A stretch of 61,701 nt of DNA from Bolinopsis microptera (taxonomy: Eukaryota; Ctenophora; Tentaculata; Lobata; Bolinopsidae): positions 7,669,096-7,730,796 of the forward strand of contig NC_087080.1 of NCBI RefSeq assembly GCF_026151205.1, in the 5' to 3' direction. The translations under genes were made by a program, and so were the position numbers. Under the pieces are notes generated by a model. The model was not told the origin of the DNA. It did no database searches and was given only the letters and a program-made list of their open reading frames with translations. Below, piece by piece: positions 20,846-32,001 of the stretch. Position 1 is the first letter of the stretch. Each line of letters opens with the position of its first letter.

Positions 20846-21543
20846 CTAAGATGGCAAGTACGTACGGTACGTACCTTTTAAAAATAGCTGTACGGTACGT
20901 ACTTTTGAAAGGTACAATGCTTGCAATTGCAAAAAGATGCACAAAAACCACGTTCACACGACAACTTTCATGGAAGCTGAATTCGCTCATCGCTGCATTT
21001 CAATTTATACCATTAGATTTAGAGCAGTTGTACAAGAATGTTCCAGAAGCAAGAAGGGTTGGACCATGTGACATTGGATTTGGCGCTTTGAATTATGTTG
21101 GTTGAAAAAGTTGGCAGATGTTGTTTACGCGATTTTTAGCGCATCCGCATTAATGTGTGAAACAAACTTTAGAGACTACGAATATGTTATGAATAAAAGA
21201 AGGATGAGGCTGAAGCCTCAGCTTGCTGAAAAACTAGTGTTTATTTACTCCAATAAGCACATTAAAATGTGATACTGATTTTATCTGTCACTGCAACTGT
21301 TCATTTTTATTTCTCACTGTTAATTTACTATCTTAATAATTCATGTTCCTCTTCGACTACTACCTCAAATAAAATTATGATAATACTAAAGGAACATTGC
21401 AAGTACTCCACTAACTTTGAAAAAAGTTTCATTTTTTTCCCCAAAAAAGTCTGTACCCTATAGGGCCTGTACGGTACGTACCTTTAAAAGTAGCTGTACC
21501 GTACGTACTTAAAGCCCTGTACCGTACGTACTTGCCATCTTAG
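20846..21543 (+). mobile_element. hAT-type DNA transposon derivative, 698 bp, with 8-bp target duplication
   Basis: The ends are perfect 25-bp inverted repeats starting CTAAGATGGCAAGTACGTAC. ATGTACTT lies on both sides (20,838-20,845 and 21,544-21,551), the 8-bp duplication of hAT elements. Subterminal regions carry several GTACGTAC / CCGTACGTAC copies in both orientations within about 80 bp of each end, as in transposase-binding arrays. Inside is a remnant of the transposase C-terminus (21,102-21,272). It inserted into the LINE RT fragment, so it is the younger of the two. Confidence 0.92.
21102..21272 (+). pseudogene. Remnant of hAT transposase dimerisation domain
   Basis: The frame reads LKKLADVVYAIFSASALMCE, TNFRDYEYVMNKRRMRLKPQ and AEKLVFIYSNKHIKM, then TGA. 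This matches the hAT C-terminal dimerisation block (SxxCER / KKRNRL / AEKLVxIYSN). The upstream 84-codon frame at 20,851-21,105 lies in another phase and has no clear transposase motif. The element therefore cannot encode an active transposase. Confidence 0.85.
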
Positions 21544-21900
21544 ATGTACTTAAGCGGGCTAACATAGCCCCTGTTGATACTTTCGTACAAGCAGCTAGAC
21601 TCCGATGGTTTTGCCATGTGGTGAGGATGCCAGAAGAAAGAATACCCAACTATCTTCTGCACTGGATCCCAAAGCATGGTAAAAGGTCAAGAGGTAGACC
21701 TCGGAAAAACTGGTTGTCATGTGTCCGGGAGGATGCAGCAATCTTCACAGGTGTCGATAACATCACGATAGAAGATGCAGAACAACAAGCTACAGACAGG
21801 GTTCACTGGAGAGGTCTAATTAGAAAGGAGTTACTATGTGGTGCAGGCCACTCGTACGACTAGGAGGAGACCTTTTCAAGTACAAGTAGTAATTGCTGCA
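21544..21900 (+). pseudogene. LINE RT fragment, C-terminal part (part 2)
   Basis: RT-derived homology resumes directly after the hAT: DVLKRANIAPVDTFVQAARL, RWFCHVVRMPEERIPNYLL, KRSRGRPRKNW and VREDAAIFTG, ending at 21,860-21,862 TAG. RWFGHVxRM and RGRPRxxW are the standard C-terminal blocks of RTE/CR1-like elements. Past the stop only a short A-rich stretch is seen. Confidence 0.9.
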
Positions 21901-21960
21901 AAAAATATTTGTGTTCGACCAGCCTTACGTTTATGATGATGTACGTTAATTGTTAACAAT

Positions 21961-22231
21961 TTATAATACTGACCCATTGCCGGGTTGACTGACTGCAACC
22001 GGGTTGGCGACCAGGCTGGCGAGTGGAGATGGGGCTGGCGATAGGGCTGGCGACGGAGCGGGCGACCGGGCTGCCAAATGAGCTGGCGACCGGGCTTGTG
22101 TCTGGGCTGGCAAATGAGCTGGCGACTGGGCTGGCGTCTTTGCTGGCGACGGGGGTTGCGATGGGGGTGGCGACTGAGCTGGTAACTGGGCTGGTGACTG
22201 TTGTTGCGGTTCTGATCGTTGGTTTTTCCTC
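21961..22231 (-). CDS. Proline-rich terminal exon (copy 2)
   Basis: After the acceptor TTGCTACAG the frame reads RKNQRSEPQQQSPAQLPAQ and then a long PAQS/PAPS-type repeat to TAA at 21,961-21,963. It is paralogous to the exon at 19,953-20,154: the intron end is the same and the exon starts with the same GAGG. The tail is a degenerate hexanucleotide repeat (gctggcgac-type on the plus strand), so its length may vary among individuals. Confidence 0.4.
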
Positions 22232-22607
22232 CTGTAGCAATATTTTAGAAATCTTTCGTAATATAATTTAAAGCAAGGTAATGTTTTATGCCTGCTAAAC
22301 ACGTTTATTCTGAAGTCTGAACATTGGCCTTTCTGAAAATAACAACTGCATGATAAAATCAGGCTTGTTATTGAAAAACCTCATGTCTACCTTAATTTCA
22401 CAACAAAAAAGGCTATTTCATAAAAGTTCTGACGACAATTGCGCAATATACGTTGGCAACCAAGTTTCTCCGACACAATTAACTGGATGTGATCAGAAGA
22501 TAAACAAGAATTTTTAAGAAAAGAACTCGATGTAATTTGGTGTCTTACGGAAGTGTCTTTCGTTTCTTCTTTGCCTTCTCATTGTCCTTTACATTTACAT
22601 TCTTACA

Positions 22608-22745
22608 CACTTTATAATCAACCAACCAACCTCTGAGCAATTTTCAAACAAATAAAGGGCATTTAATATAATTATAAACATCTTTAAATGTGTATAATGT
22701 GTAAATAAAATACTTTATCAAACATCAAAAAGCGCTTACAGATCA
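22608..22745 (-). repeat. Duplicated 3'-UTR-like block (copy 2)
   Basis: This block matches 19,818-19,952. On the minus strand it follows a CTGATCTGTAA string, so a third gene-end unit may lie just to its right. That unit's coding part is not recognisable. Confidence 0.65.
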
Positions 22746-22799
22746 GCTTCATCTGCATGAAGTATTTAAATTAAATGATCGTTAATAAATCGTTCTTAT

Positions 22800-22990
22800 T
22801 ATATCGTATATACTAGAAGCCCATGCACGTTTTTATATGCGTTACTGTGCAACTTTTTGCTTTTGACCTAATAGATGTTATATGATAATTAATAATTCAA
22901 TTGGGATGTTGGGATGTTTTTTTACACGATTAAATCACAAATTTCTTTCAAAGAATAATACTAGCTTCAACCCGGGCCGTTTAGTATATT
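22800..22990 (+). repeat. Degenerate relative of the Helitron-like repeat
   Basis: The right end shares aatttctttcaaagaata and ctagctt with the Helitron-like copy at 23,964-24,283. It closes with a CCCGGGCCG string and TTTAG instead of CTAG. The left part differs. I take it as an old or divergent copy. Confidence 0.4.
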
Positions 22991-23369
22991 ATAAATTATA
23001 TGTTTGATATAATATGATATAATATTATGTAATATGTATGTATACAACGTTAAACCACTCTTAGAAAGGGTTACTAAATCCAGATGGAAATATTTGGACA
23101 AATTCTGCAATTCTGTGAAATGACTAACTCTCCAGTCTCAACTGCAGTTAGCTCTTGCCTTTGCTGTTAGAAGCATGCAATAAATATGAAGGGTAGAATT
23201 GGCAGCCAATTATATTGGGGGGGGGGGGGGCCCTATATTGAAATAAAAAATATATAAAATCACATAATAATACGAATGACTAAAATAATAAGTTAAACAG
23301 GAATGAGAGAGTTGTGTAAAATAACTCATTCACAGACGAAAATAATGAAGTTCAGATAAGGGACAATTA

Positions 23370-23483
23370 CTAACTCATTATGTGGAAGATCTCCACATTG
23401 TAGGTCTCTTCTTTGTGGTCCTCGATGTATACAGCAGTGTATCTGAATCCCACCTTTACCGGCTCACCAGTTAATGGTTTTTG
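23370..23483 (-). CDS. Terminal exon of an unrecognised gene
   Basis: After the acceptor AATCAG the frame reads QKPLTGEPVKVGFRYTAVYI then EDHKEETYNVEIFHIMS, with TAG at 23,372-23,370. The alternating hydrophobic pattern suggests beta strands. The exon may belong with those at 25,336-25,734 on the same strand, but phases do not settle it. Confidence 0.4.
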   Translation of the reverse strand, partial: QKPLTGEPVKVGFRYTAVYIEDHKEETYNVEIFHIMS

Positions 23484-23799
23484 CTGATTGTATTAGGTTG
23501 TTATTTTCAGCAAGTTATATAACTGATATCAGAGTAACTGTAAAAGTTGTTGTTCCCGATGTTAATTCTCGTATCTGTATTTAAAGGACAATTATGATTC
23601 ATAAATATATTCACACTTGTCACTATTTAATGCGCACAGTTTAACATTAAATATTAGTACTGTAACAAATTTACTTATATCCTATAACTTATTACATACT
23701 ACTATATGTTTTGATTCTTAGAAGGGCATTGTTAGATAACAGTTTTTGACTGACTTGAATGTCCTGCGCAGCATTTTGAAACTTCTTTAAATTATTTTG

Positions 23800-23842
23800 T
23801 ATTCTAATTCTAATTCTAATTCTAATTTTAATTCTAATTCAT
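23800..23842. repeat. TTCTAA microsatellite
   Basis: Six to seven copies of attcta, with one ttttaa variant. A 15-G run also occurs at about 23,218-23,232. The surrounding 22.75-25.3 kb is AT-rich and otherwise has no recognisable gene apart from the exon at 23,370. Confidence 0.85.
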
Positions 23843-23963
23843 CATTTCATTCATAAATTGAAACTTGATTATATAGATACTTTGGGCGGCCATAAAAATA
23901 AGGTTTGAAAGGTTTCTTCTATAACACACTACCAGTCAACATACTGACGCACACTTTTTAGCA

Positions 23964-24283
23964 TCTCTACTATAATTCAGAGAATTATTTCTGTCTGTAG
24001 GATGTACGACCGCCCACGTGCAAATTAGATGAAAAATAGGAATTTAGGTAACAACCAAAAGGTTCCATAGCAACGGTGTTTTAATGCACACATGCACGTG
24101 CAAAGATTGTTTTAACGTTATTTTGATCGGTTTTGTGTTAATTACGTTGTGTTTAAACTTTTAAAGTGTTTTATATTTAAATCGGCTGTATCCTCGGTTG
24201 AGATGGATATTTTTTGATGCGATTGAAAATTTCTTTCAAAGAATACTAGACTAGCTTCGTCCCTGTTACCACGGGCTTTCTAG
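23964..24283 (+). mobile_element. Non-autonomous Helitron-like element, copy 1
   Basis: The element starts TCTCTACTATA after an A and ends CTAG before a T. A GC hairpin (CCCTGTTACCACGGG) lies about six bases before the CTAG end. These are the diagnostic Helitron ends (5' TC, 3' hairpin plus CTRR, A|T insertion, no target duplication). A second copy with the same ends is at 39,678-39,969. There is no Rep/helicase coding, so it is non-autonomous. Confidence 0.82.
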
Positions 24284-25335
24284 TATTATATAATACATTT
24301 TGGCCTATTTTATTATATGTTTGTTCGATTTGTTGTACATTTTTGTATATATTTTGGTTACTTGACAGGATTAAAATATGCATAGATAATTGCGTTGTAG
24401 CGCGATGCACTACTGGGTCGTGCCGCGCATCAAATAATTCTTCTCGTGTTGGTTCTCACATTAAGATAGAACTGATGTAAGATATTTAAAAGCAACACTG
24501 ATTCATCGATTGGTTGGACCGGATATAACCCAACTTAAATTGTTCTCATTTTATTTTTAATGAAAAAGATGGAGCGTCGAGCAGAACCAACTGTAATCAA
24601 GCCGAATTTCCCCTATATTGTTAATCTTTGCAATTTTGAATTGATTAACGTGAATTAATAAATTATTGCGTGTAAACAGTTTCTTTTGGCCCAGTTTATC
24701 TTCTTGCATGATGTAAAGTAATAGTTACCATGTTCTGGTGTTGGTTCTGGTGTTGGTTCCTTGTTACAACTTGTTTTTCTATGTAAGTCGTATTGTTTCC
24801 GTGTTCTGCAAACAAATCGATACTTCAAGTCTGTTCTATGTTATGGATTTTTTAAGATATTCAAGAGAAAACACATTTGAACAATAATATTTGTTATTGT
24901 AGTATTACTTACAGTATTTCAGTTCCTGATGTTCCTCTTCCTGCTACATTGTAACACCCTGAAAATTATTGTATGGTTAATCAAATGATATTTATATACT
25001 GTTGATATATTTATAGATGCTGAATCTGGTGGGGCTGGCTGGGGCAAACTTTTTGACACGTAGCAGAAGATTATTAATTAGTACCCATTATTTGATTGTC
25101 TATTTTATTTCATTTGGACTCTAGATAAACCCTAAAAAAGGGTTAAACAATATGCTTTACCTCCCCACCAGAATCATCATCTATAAATATAATTTACAAT
25201 TTAATAATTGAACGTGGCGGCTAAAGCAGAACCGTTCGCGTTTATTCATAATATTATCAGTCAGTGTCTTCTAATGTGTTTAGGTCTGTATAAACGAATC
25301 TCAGATTAGATGAATAAACAATAATCATTACTTAC

Positions 25336-25734
25336 TCTCGAAATTTTTCTTAAATTCCTTGAACATTGCGGGGTCCATGCCCCGGTTAGTGACGGTAACG
25401 CACCTAGTGCAGTTATCCGTTGTAGCACGATGCACTACTGGGTCACGCATCAAATAATTCTTCTCGCAAGTAGATCTTCGGTAGATCGGCGAGATGCACC
25501 ACTGTGCCTCACCGAGCTGCAAAGGATTGACATCGTGAATCAAATAATTGCGTGACTTATATCAACAAAATTGTAATATCAATCTATAATCTATACTCAC
25601 TATTTTATCAAACGGGATCGTATCATATGTTTGATCATCAAACTGGATTCTGGCATATTGCCTCGCACACGCAGGTGGAACATCCGCCAGTTTAAGAGGC
25701 GTTTTTTTACTCTTTGTGGTCTTGACATTATGAT
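25336..25734 (-). CDS. Exons of an unrecognised gene
   Basis: Exon 25734-25601 (acceptor CTACACAG, donor GTGAGT) reads HNVKTTKSKKTPLKLADVPP then ACARQYARIQFDDQTYDTIP and FDKI. A second exon ends at 25,336 before GTAAGT and reads CVTVTNRGMDPAMFKEFKKN then FES. Its start is unclear because a dispersed repeat (gatgcactactgggtc) lies just upstream. The product has no recognised domain. Confidence 0.4.
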
Positions 25735-25889
25735 CTGTGTAGGTATATATATATTAGTTTTAAGTTTGTTAACACAAATAAAAATAATTTTTACAAAGCA
25801 ATATGCAATAAATACAATACTATAGTGTGGAGCTACTATCGAGTCTGAGCACCCACTCATATTTGGTCCAATGAAATACCTCATTCATG

Positions 25890-26190
25890 GTTAGTCTAAT
25901 GGTAGTTTAGCGGCGGTGGAGGTTTCAGGCTGTTCCGGCTTCCGAGTTTCGACCATTCCCGAGGATCCCGATCCGGTGTTATCTTGGACCGGCATCGACT
26001 CGGGTTTGGGCTCGACTGCGGGAGCTTTCGCAACCGTCACATCCATTGGGCTGATTTCTACCTCAGCTCCTCGACGGGGTCACCTTTGATATTGCTAAGT
26101 TTAAGTTGTAGTCTGATGGTGTTGTCCGTACTTGTTCTCTCTCTTGATCTTCCGTTCTTCAGGGTCTGAAATATTCTCTGTGTCAGCTGC
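25890..26190 (-). CDS. Possible coding exons, Glu/Pro/Ser-rich, unrecognised
   Basis: Minus-strand frames read ADTENISDPEERKIKRENKY (about 26,185-26,105) and, in another frame to a stop near 25,893, AEVEISPMDVTVAKAPAVEP followed by KPESMPVQDNTGSGSSGMVE. Codon content looks protein-like, but I cannot join the pieces with confident splice sites. Either an intron is missed or the copy is frameshifted. Confidence 0.25.
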
Positions 26191-26286
26191 TGTATAAAAA
26201 AGATACAATCACGTTGCTGGACTTTCTTTTTATTATATATAGGAGTCTCATATTTACACAAATACAATAATACGTACACCACCTAC

Positions 26287-26424
26287 CTTGTAGTGGTCCA
26301 AGTGAGCTGAACAAGGGTCAGTGGAGTGGCAAAGGTGACCAGATTTTGTGCCAAATTCGTAACAATACAAATCTGGATCGCGGTAATGTATATATTCTTG
26401 TTCTAAGTTGCTCTCCATGTTCAT
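26287..26424 (-). CDS. Possible first coding exon, Cys/His-containing, unrecognised
   Basis: The frame starts ATGAACATGGAG, reads MNMESNLEQEYIHYRDPDLY then CYEFGTKSGHLCHSTDPCSA and HLDHYK, and ends at a GTAGGT donor. Four Cys and four His residues are present, but no known zinc-finger spacing. It would be the 5' exon of the gene to its left. Confidence 0.4.
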
Positions 26425-26746
26425 TCTAGAATACACGGATTTGTTAGCTCCCAGTGAGTTTTGTAGGCAGATTTAATATGGCAGATAGGGGTGTGATAGA
26501 TATAACATAACATAACATAACATTATAAATAATGCCTCTCTGGGCATCTCAAAAAGAAATTCATAGAAAATGAACACTTTACGTTTGAAACCATATAATT
26601 ACAAACTTTTAAGTTTGTAGATATAGTTTTTTTTTATTACCCGATTGTTGATAAAAAAGCATTCAATTTAGTAAATAATAAAAACAATATACACATAATA
26701 TAACAATAGCCCTACATAAAAGTTCTATATAAAAATTCGGGGTGAA

Positions 26747-26810
26747 TCATGTCCTCTTCTTCCTCTTCTTATTCTTCTTCATCTCCTTAATCCATCGCCT
26801 TGCAGAACTC
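26747..26810 (-). CDS. Lys/Arg-rich terminal exon
   Basis: After the acceptor TTTTTACAG the exon reads SSARRWIKEMKKNKKRKKRT and TGA. It looks like the basic tail of a nuclear or nucleolar protein from a gene to the right, whose other exons I could not find. Homology cannot be judged at 20 residues. Confidence 0.35.
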
Positions 26811-27059
26811 CTGTAAAAAGACAGGACAATGTGTTCAATCTAGTGTTATGCTTGAGTTGGTTTTGGACCTCTTCAATCTTCATGCTTTTACTTTAATTAT
26901 TATTATTATTTGGTATCTAAAATGCAAGTGTATAGCAAGCATATTTAACAATTTGTAAGCAATAATGTATTGTGAGCAGCTGTGACTTTAATATGGCATG
27001 AAAATCATAAATAACGCAAAACTTAAATTTTACTGGAATATGAAGAAAACTAATACAAA

Positions 27060-27530
27060 TTTAATGTCAGACCCGTCGCCACTCTCAGCGGTCAAACCAG
27101 GGCTCATAAAAGCTTAAAAGCGCCTGTGTCCTTTCACCAACTGTGCTAATGTGAGTGGCGGTGTGGTCAGGCCCTTTTTAACAGCGCGCCAGCTGCTAGT
27201 ATACTTGTATATTATTGTATACTTGTATATTATTGTAATTTTAAATCAAATTTATTCGGATATTTATTTAGGCGCCCCCCTGTTGGCGCCCCCTCCCCTT
27301 TTGGTGCCCCTCCCTAAAATTGAACAAATTAGGTGATTTTAGAGGATGAGCCGGTAAAATCTCTAAAAAAGTGTGTATCTAGAGCAAAACGCGCAGTTTT
27401 GCTAGTACATTAGTTAAGTTTTCGAAATTGTCCCACATTCAAACGACGATTTGGCGCCCCCCTAAGACGGCGCCCCCCTGCACAGCGGGGTCAGCGGGGC
27501 CCTTTGTTACGCCACTGCCTTTTTCTAAGA
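27060..27530. repeat. GC-rich repeat block with GGCGCCCCCC motifs and hAT-like edge
   Basis: GGCGCCCC strings recur at 27,272, 27,285, 27,450 and 27,468. The right side, read on the minus strand, begins CAGTGGCGTAACAAAGGGCC, a sequence style common at hAT termini. The left side has AGTGGCGGTGTGGTCAGGCC at about 27,155. No matching target duplication was found, so this is only a probable decayed DNA transposon. Confidence 0.4.
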
Positions 27531-27774
27531 TTTGAGCACACTTGGGTATATTGGTAAGGTCGTGTTCCAGATTACCGGACGAGTCTGTGTAGGGCTATTA
27601 AGACCAGGATTGATTCCTTCATTGCATTTAAAACATCCTAGCCAAACTCAAGTTCTAAAAAGTTTCTGAGCCCAAATTCACAGAGGGTCTACAGTATAAA
27701 TTTATAAGTCTAACGATAAGTTGTGTTAATTCAATATACTGTATTGCAGTTAAAAGCAAAACAATTGCTAAATT

Positions 27775-29165
27775 GATATTAACGGGTGATACTCGTAAAA
27801 TATCTGTTCCATATATTGGACCGTCGACGAGTCCAACTCGGCGCGCGTCCTGGTAGGTTGTAAACCTACAAAATTGATAAACAAATGTCTCACAGAAGAG
27901 AAATTTGTAAAACTACAACGACCATAAACTTCATAAAATTAAAACGCTGCATATATTTACCAAACTATCTATATTGCGCGGCATAAAAAACAAAAAACTT
28001 ACTATTGATCAATTTTCATTTTTAAAACATTAAAAATGTCTTTAACATATAACAGTGATTTTTGTGGCTAAATATTGAAATTGTAATAGCCGATAATTTT
28101 TTGTAAGATATTGTCACTTGCGCTATATTTATTAAACGCTCCGACGCGACAAACATCTGTGTAACTTTGGAAAAATATCGAAAATTCTACAAATTTGATA
28201 TCCTCTTACTCGCCATGTCAAAGATCAAATTGTGGTTTAAGTAGTTTAGAAAATAAACCAAAAAATCAAACGGTAATAATTGACGAAAAAACGCGCAAAA
28301 TATTTTTAAAAACCGCGCAAATTTTAATTTGGACAAAAATTTTGGTTTAATATATTTAAATGTTCAAAAAAATGCTTACTTTAACATGACAAAAGAAATT
28401 TTAGTTTTAATTAAAATAAAATTATCAAACCAAACGTAAACCAACAATTTAAGTTAATTCCGCGCTTAATCCGAGTATGCTGGGCTCTAAAAAAGAAACC
28501 ACGGGCTTTAAAGAAAACTTCCAATCTTGGGTTTGGAAACCATCCCAATTATTCCATATACGTCGGGCTCTAAAGGAAAGTCCTTCTATCACGTTGTACA
28601 CATGTCACGATGCAGGTGATACACAAAACGTGAGTATCACGGGATTGTCTTGATTCACGATTTCAATCCTTTGCATTGACGGATGTTACTCGTCTAAATT
28701 TCTTCGAAGTAGCGCGCGCCGCTTTCTTCTCGAAATGTTAATGATGGCCCGATGGCACGAGCTACGAAGTAGCGCGCGCCGGGCCAGATCATTAACAATG
28801 TAATGGTCAATCCTTTGCAGCTCGGTGAGGCCCAGTGGTGCATCTCGCCGATTACCGAAAAATAATTATTTGATGCGCGGCGCGGCCCAGTAGTGCATTG
28901 CGCTACAAGGGATTGTCACGAGCGGGCTCAAAAGAAGATAAACTGGGCTCTAAGGATTCACTTAACCTTACTGGGCCGCGCTCAGCCTGTCATCCTGCCG
29001 AATCTCGACTTTATTTATGAACATAATAGCCTGAGGTCCCCAAGTAAACCTAACCATGTGCTTTCGCGCTACTTCGGGCGCGCTTGTTTCACAAGTCAAG
29101 AAAAGCACCTATCCACATACCCCGATGGGAAGGTTCGTGCGCGCGTGCGCAGTGCTGACAACAGC
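27775..29165. repeat. Mosaic of dispersed repeat modules (copy A)
   Basis: The block holds modules that recur in 55.2-56.6 kb in other orders and orientations. They are: gtgatactcgtaaaatat with gaccgtcgacgagtccaact (27,785-27,840; 56,145-56,200); tactgggccgcgctcagcct with gaacataatagcctg (28,965-29,040; 55,925-56,000 and inverted at 56,290-56,370); and gcgcgcttgtttcacaagt (29,078; inverted near 55,480). An inverted pair tgttaatgatggcccg / cgggccagatcattaaca lies at 28,736-28,800. No ORF is convincing. The gatgcactactgggtc module also occurs at 24,400 and 25,430. Confidence 0.7.
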
Positions 29166-29539
29166 GTCTATGTAGCGCAGGTAGTCTTGGCACTTCTCCC
29201 TACAGTATGCAGTAACCACTTTTCAGGTTTCTATAGTGCATAGTGACAGTGTATAGGGGTTAATTAGGTATAAACTACAGTACAGCTGTACTTACACCTT
29301 CATTCACAAGCATGCAAGCTCACCTGGTCCAATAAGCGGGAAACGCGAAGGTAAACGTTAAATACTAGTGGAGCCGCGGCAAAGTACTAAAATGCGCGGG
29401 CAATTCTAAAATTTATAATGTCGCCGCGCCTCACGTCTTGTATTATTAGACAACAACATCCAGAAGGACTTTCGACAAATCTGTTCCAAATGAAAAGTTC
29501 GAAAATAGAGTGTTTTAGTGAATAACTTAGAATATATTT

Positions 29540-30290
29540 TTGATTTTCTCAAGATCTGACAAATAGATTTTCTTTAAACTTTCCAGATAGTTACATGGCT
29601 ATATGACAGATAATGTGTGAGAGTTTGGGAGAATTTTTATATGTTAAACTTGAGATATGACTTCAAACACAAGAAAATATCTCCAAATTGGCGGTTTCTA
29701 GAGGAACGCAGGCCCACATATTTCGAGATCCTACTGATCAATTTTCTTTAAACTTTCCAGATAGTTGTATGGCTATGAGACAGATAATCTGTGCAAGTTT
29801 GGGCGAATTTCTATGTGCCAAACTTGAGATATGACTTCAAAATTATGAAAATATCTCAAATTGGCGTTTTCTAGCGGAATGCAGGCACATTTTTCGAGAT
29901 CCTACAGATAAATTTTCTTTAAACTTTCCAGATAGTTGTATAACTATGAGACAGATATTCTGTGCGATTTTAGGCAACTTTATATGTGCCAAACCTGAGA
30001 TATGACTTCAAACACAAGAAAATATCTCCAAATTGGCGGTTTCTAGCGGAATGCAGGCACATATTTCGAGATCTTACTGATAAATTTTCTTTAACCTTTC
30101 CAGATAGTTGTATGGCTATGAGACGGATAATCTGTGTGATTTTGGTCGAGTTTCTATGTGCCGAACTTGAGATATGACTTCAAACACAAGAAAATATCTC
30201 CGAATTGGCGGTTTTTAGCGGAACAAAGGCATATATTTGGAGATCTAAATGATAGAATCTTTAAAAACTTTCCAGATAGTTACATGGCTA
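29540..30290 (+). repeat. 171-bp satellite, array 1 (plus orientation)
   Basis: About five units are marked by ctttccagatag at 29,579, 29,753, 29,924, 30,096 and 30,268 (spacing 171-174). Each unit contains gagatatgacttcaaacaca and agaaaatatctccaaattgg. The array ends in the GGA-rich tract. The same satellite occurs inverted at 32,256-34,655. Confidence 0.93.
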
Positions 30291-31970
30291 GAGGAGGAGG
30301 AGGAGGAGGCGGAGGACTGAGGAGGGGGAGGAGGACTGAGGAAGACTGAGGAGGAGGAGGAGGTGTAGGAGGAGGTGGACTCAGAAGGAGGAGGAGGACT
30401 GAGGAGGAGGAGGAAGTGGAGGATGTGGAGGAGATGGACTCGGGAGGACTCAGGAGGAGGAAGACTGAGGAGGAAGAGGAGGATGAGGAAGACTGAGGAG
30501 GAGAACTGAGGAGGAGGAGGAGGAAGAGGAGTAGGACTGAGGAGGACTGAGGAGGAGGATTGATGAGAAGGAGGGGGAGGAGAAGGAGGAGGACTGGAAG
30601 AGGAGGACTGAGGAGGGGAAGGAGGAGGAAGAGGAGGACTGAAGAAGAGGATGAGGACGAGGAGAATGAGGAGGACTGAGGAGGAGGAGGAGGACTGACG
30701 AGGAGGACTGATGAGGAGGAGAAGGACTGACGATGAAGAGGAGGACTGAGGAGGAGGAGGAGGAAGAGGAGGAGAAGGAAGACTGAGGAGGACTGAGGAG
30801 GAGGAAGAAGAGAAGGAGGAGGAGGAGGACTGAGGAGGAGGAGGAGAAGGAAGACTGAGGAGGAGGAGGACTGAGGATGAGGACGATGATGACTGAGGAG
30901 GAGGAAGACTGAGGAGGAGGACTGAGAAGGAGGAGGAAGAGGAGGAGGAGTAGGAGGGGCATGAGGGAGAGGAGGAGGAGGAGGAGGAGGAGGAGGAGGA
31001 GGAGGAGGAGGAGGAGGAGGAGGAGGAGAAGGAGGAGGAGGAAGCATCTAAATGTTATTTCCATTTTTTCATAACATTTTTGATCCGTTTTTGTCCGTTT
31101 TATTATGTTTTTGTTCGCCCTACTTTTTGTCCATTTTGAAAATAAAGGGTACCGAACGGACAAAAACGGACACAAAACATGATCCCCCTTTCCAGATAGT
31201 TGTATGGCTAAGAGACAGATAATCAAGAGGAAGAGGAGCATGAGGATGAGGAGGACTGAAGAGGAGAATGAGAAGGAAGAGGACTGAGGAGGAGGACTGA
31301 GGAGGACTGAGGAGGAGGAGGACTGAGGAGGAATAGGACTGAGGATGAGGAGAAAGACTTAGGAGGAGTACTGATGAGGAGGAGAAGGAGGAGGAGGACT
31401 GAGGAGGAGAAGGAGGAAGGGGAGGAGGACTGAGGACTGAGGTGGAGGAGGAGGAGGAGTACTGAGGAGCAGGAGGATGATGACTGAGGAGGAGGAGGAC
31501 TGAGGAGGAGGAGGAGGAGGACTGAGGAAGACTGAGGAGGAGGAGGAAGTGTAGGAGAAGGTAGACTCAGAAGGAGGAGGAGGACTGAAGAGGACGAGGA
31601 AGTGGAGGAGGTGGAGGAGGAAGAGGACTCAGGAGAGGTTGGACTCAGGAGGAGGAGGAATCAGGAGGACTCAGATGGAGGAGGACTCAGGAGGACTCAG
31701 GAGGAGGACTCAGAAGGAGGGGGAGGATGAGGACACAGGAGGAGGAGAAGGAGGATGAAGAAGAGGAGGAGGAGGAGAAGGAGGACTGAGGAGGACTGAG
31801 GAGGAGGAGGAAGAGAAGGAGGAGGAGGAGGACTGATGAGGAGGAGGAGAAGGACTGACGAGGAGGAGGAGGACCGAGGAGGAGGAGGAAGACTGAGGAG
31901 GAGGACTGAGAAGGAGGAGGAAGAGGAGGAGGAGGAGGAGGGACATGAGGGAGAGGAGAAGAAGGAGGAG

Positions 31971-32001
<31 letters not shown>

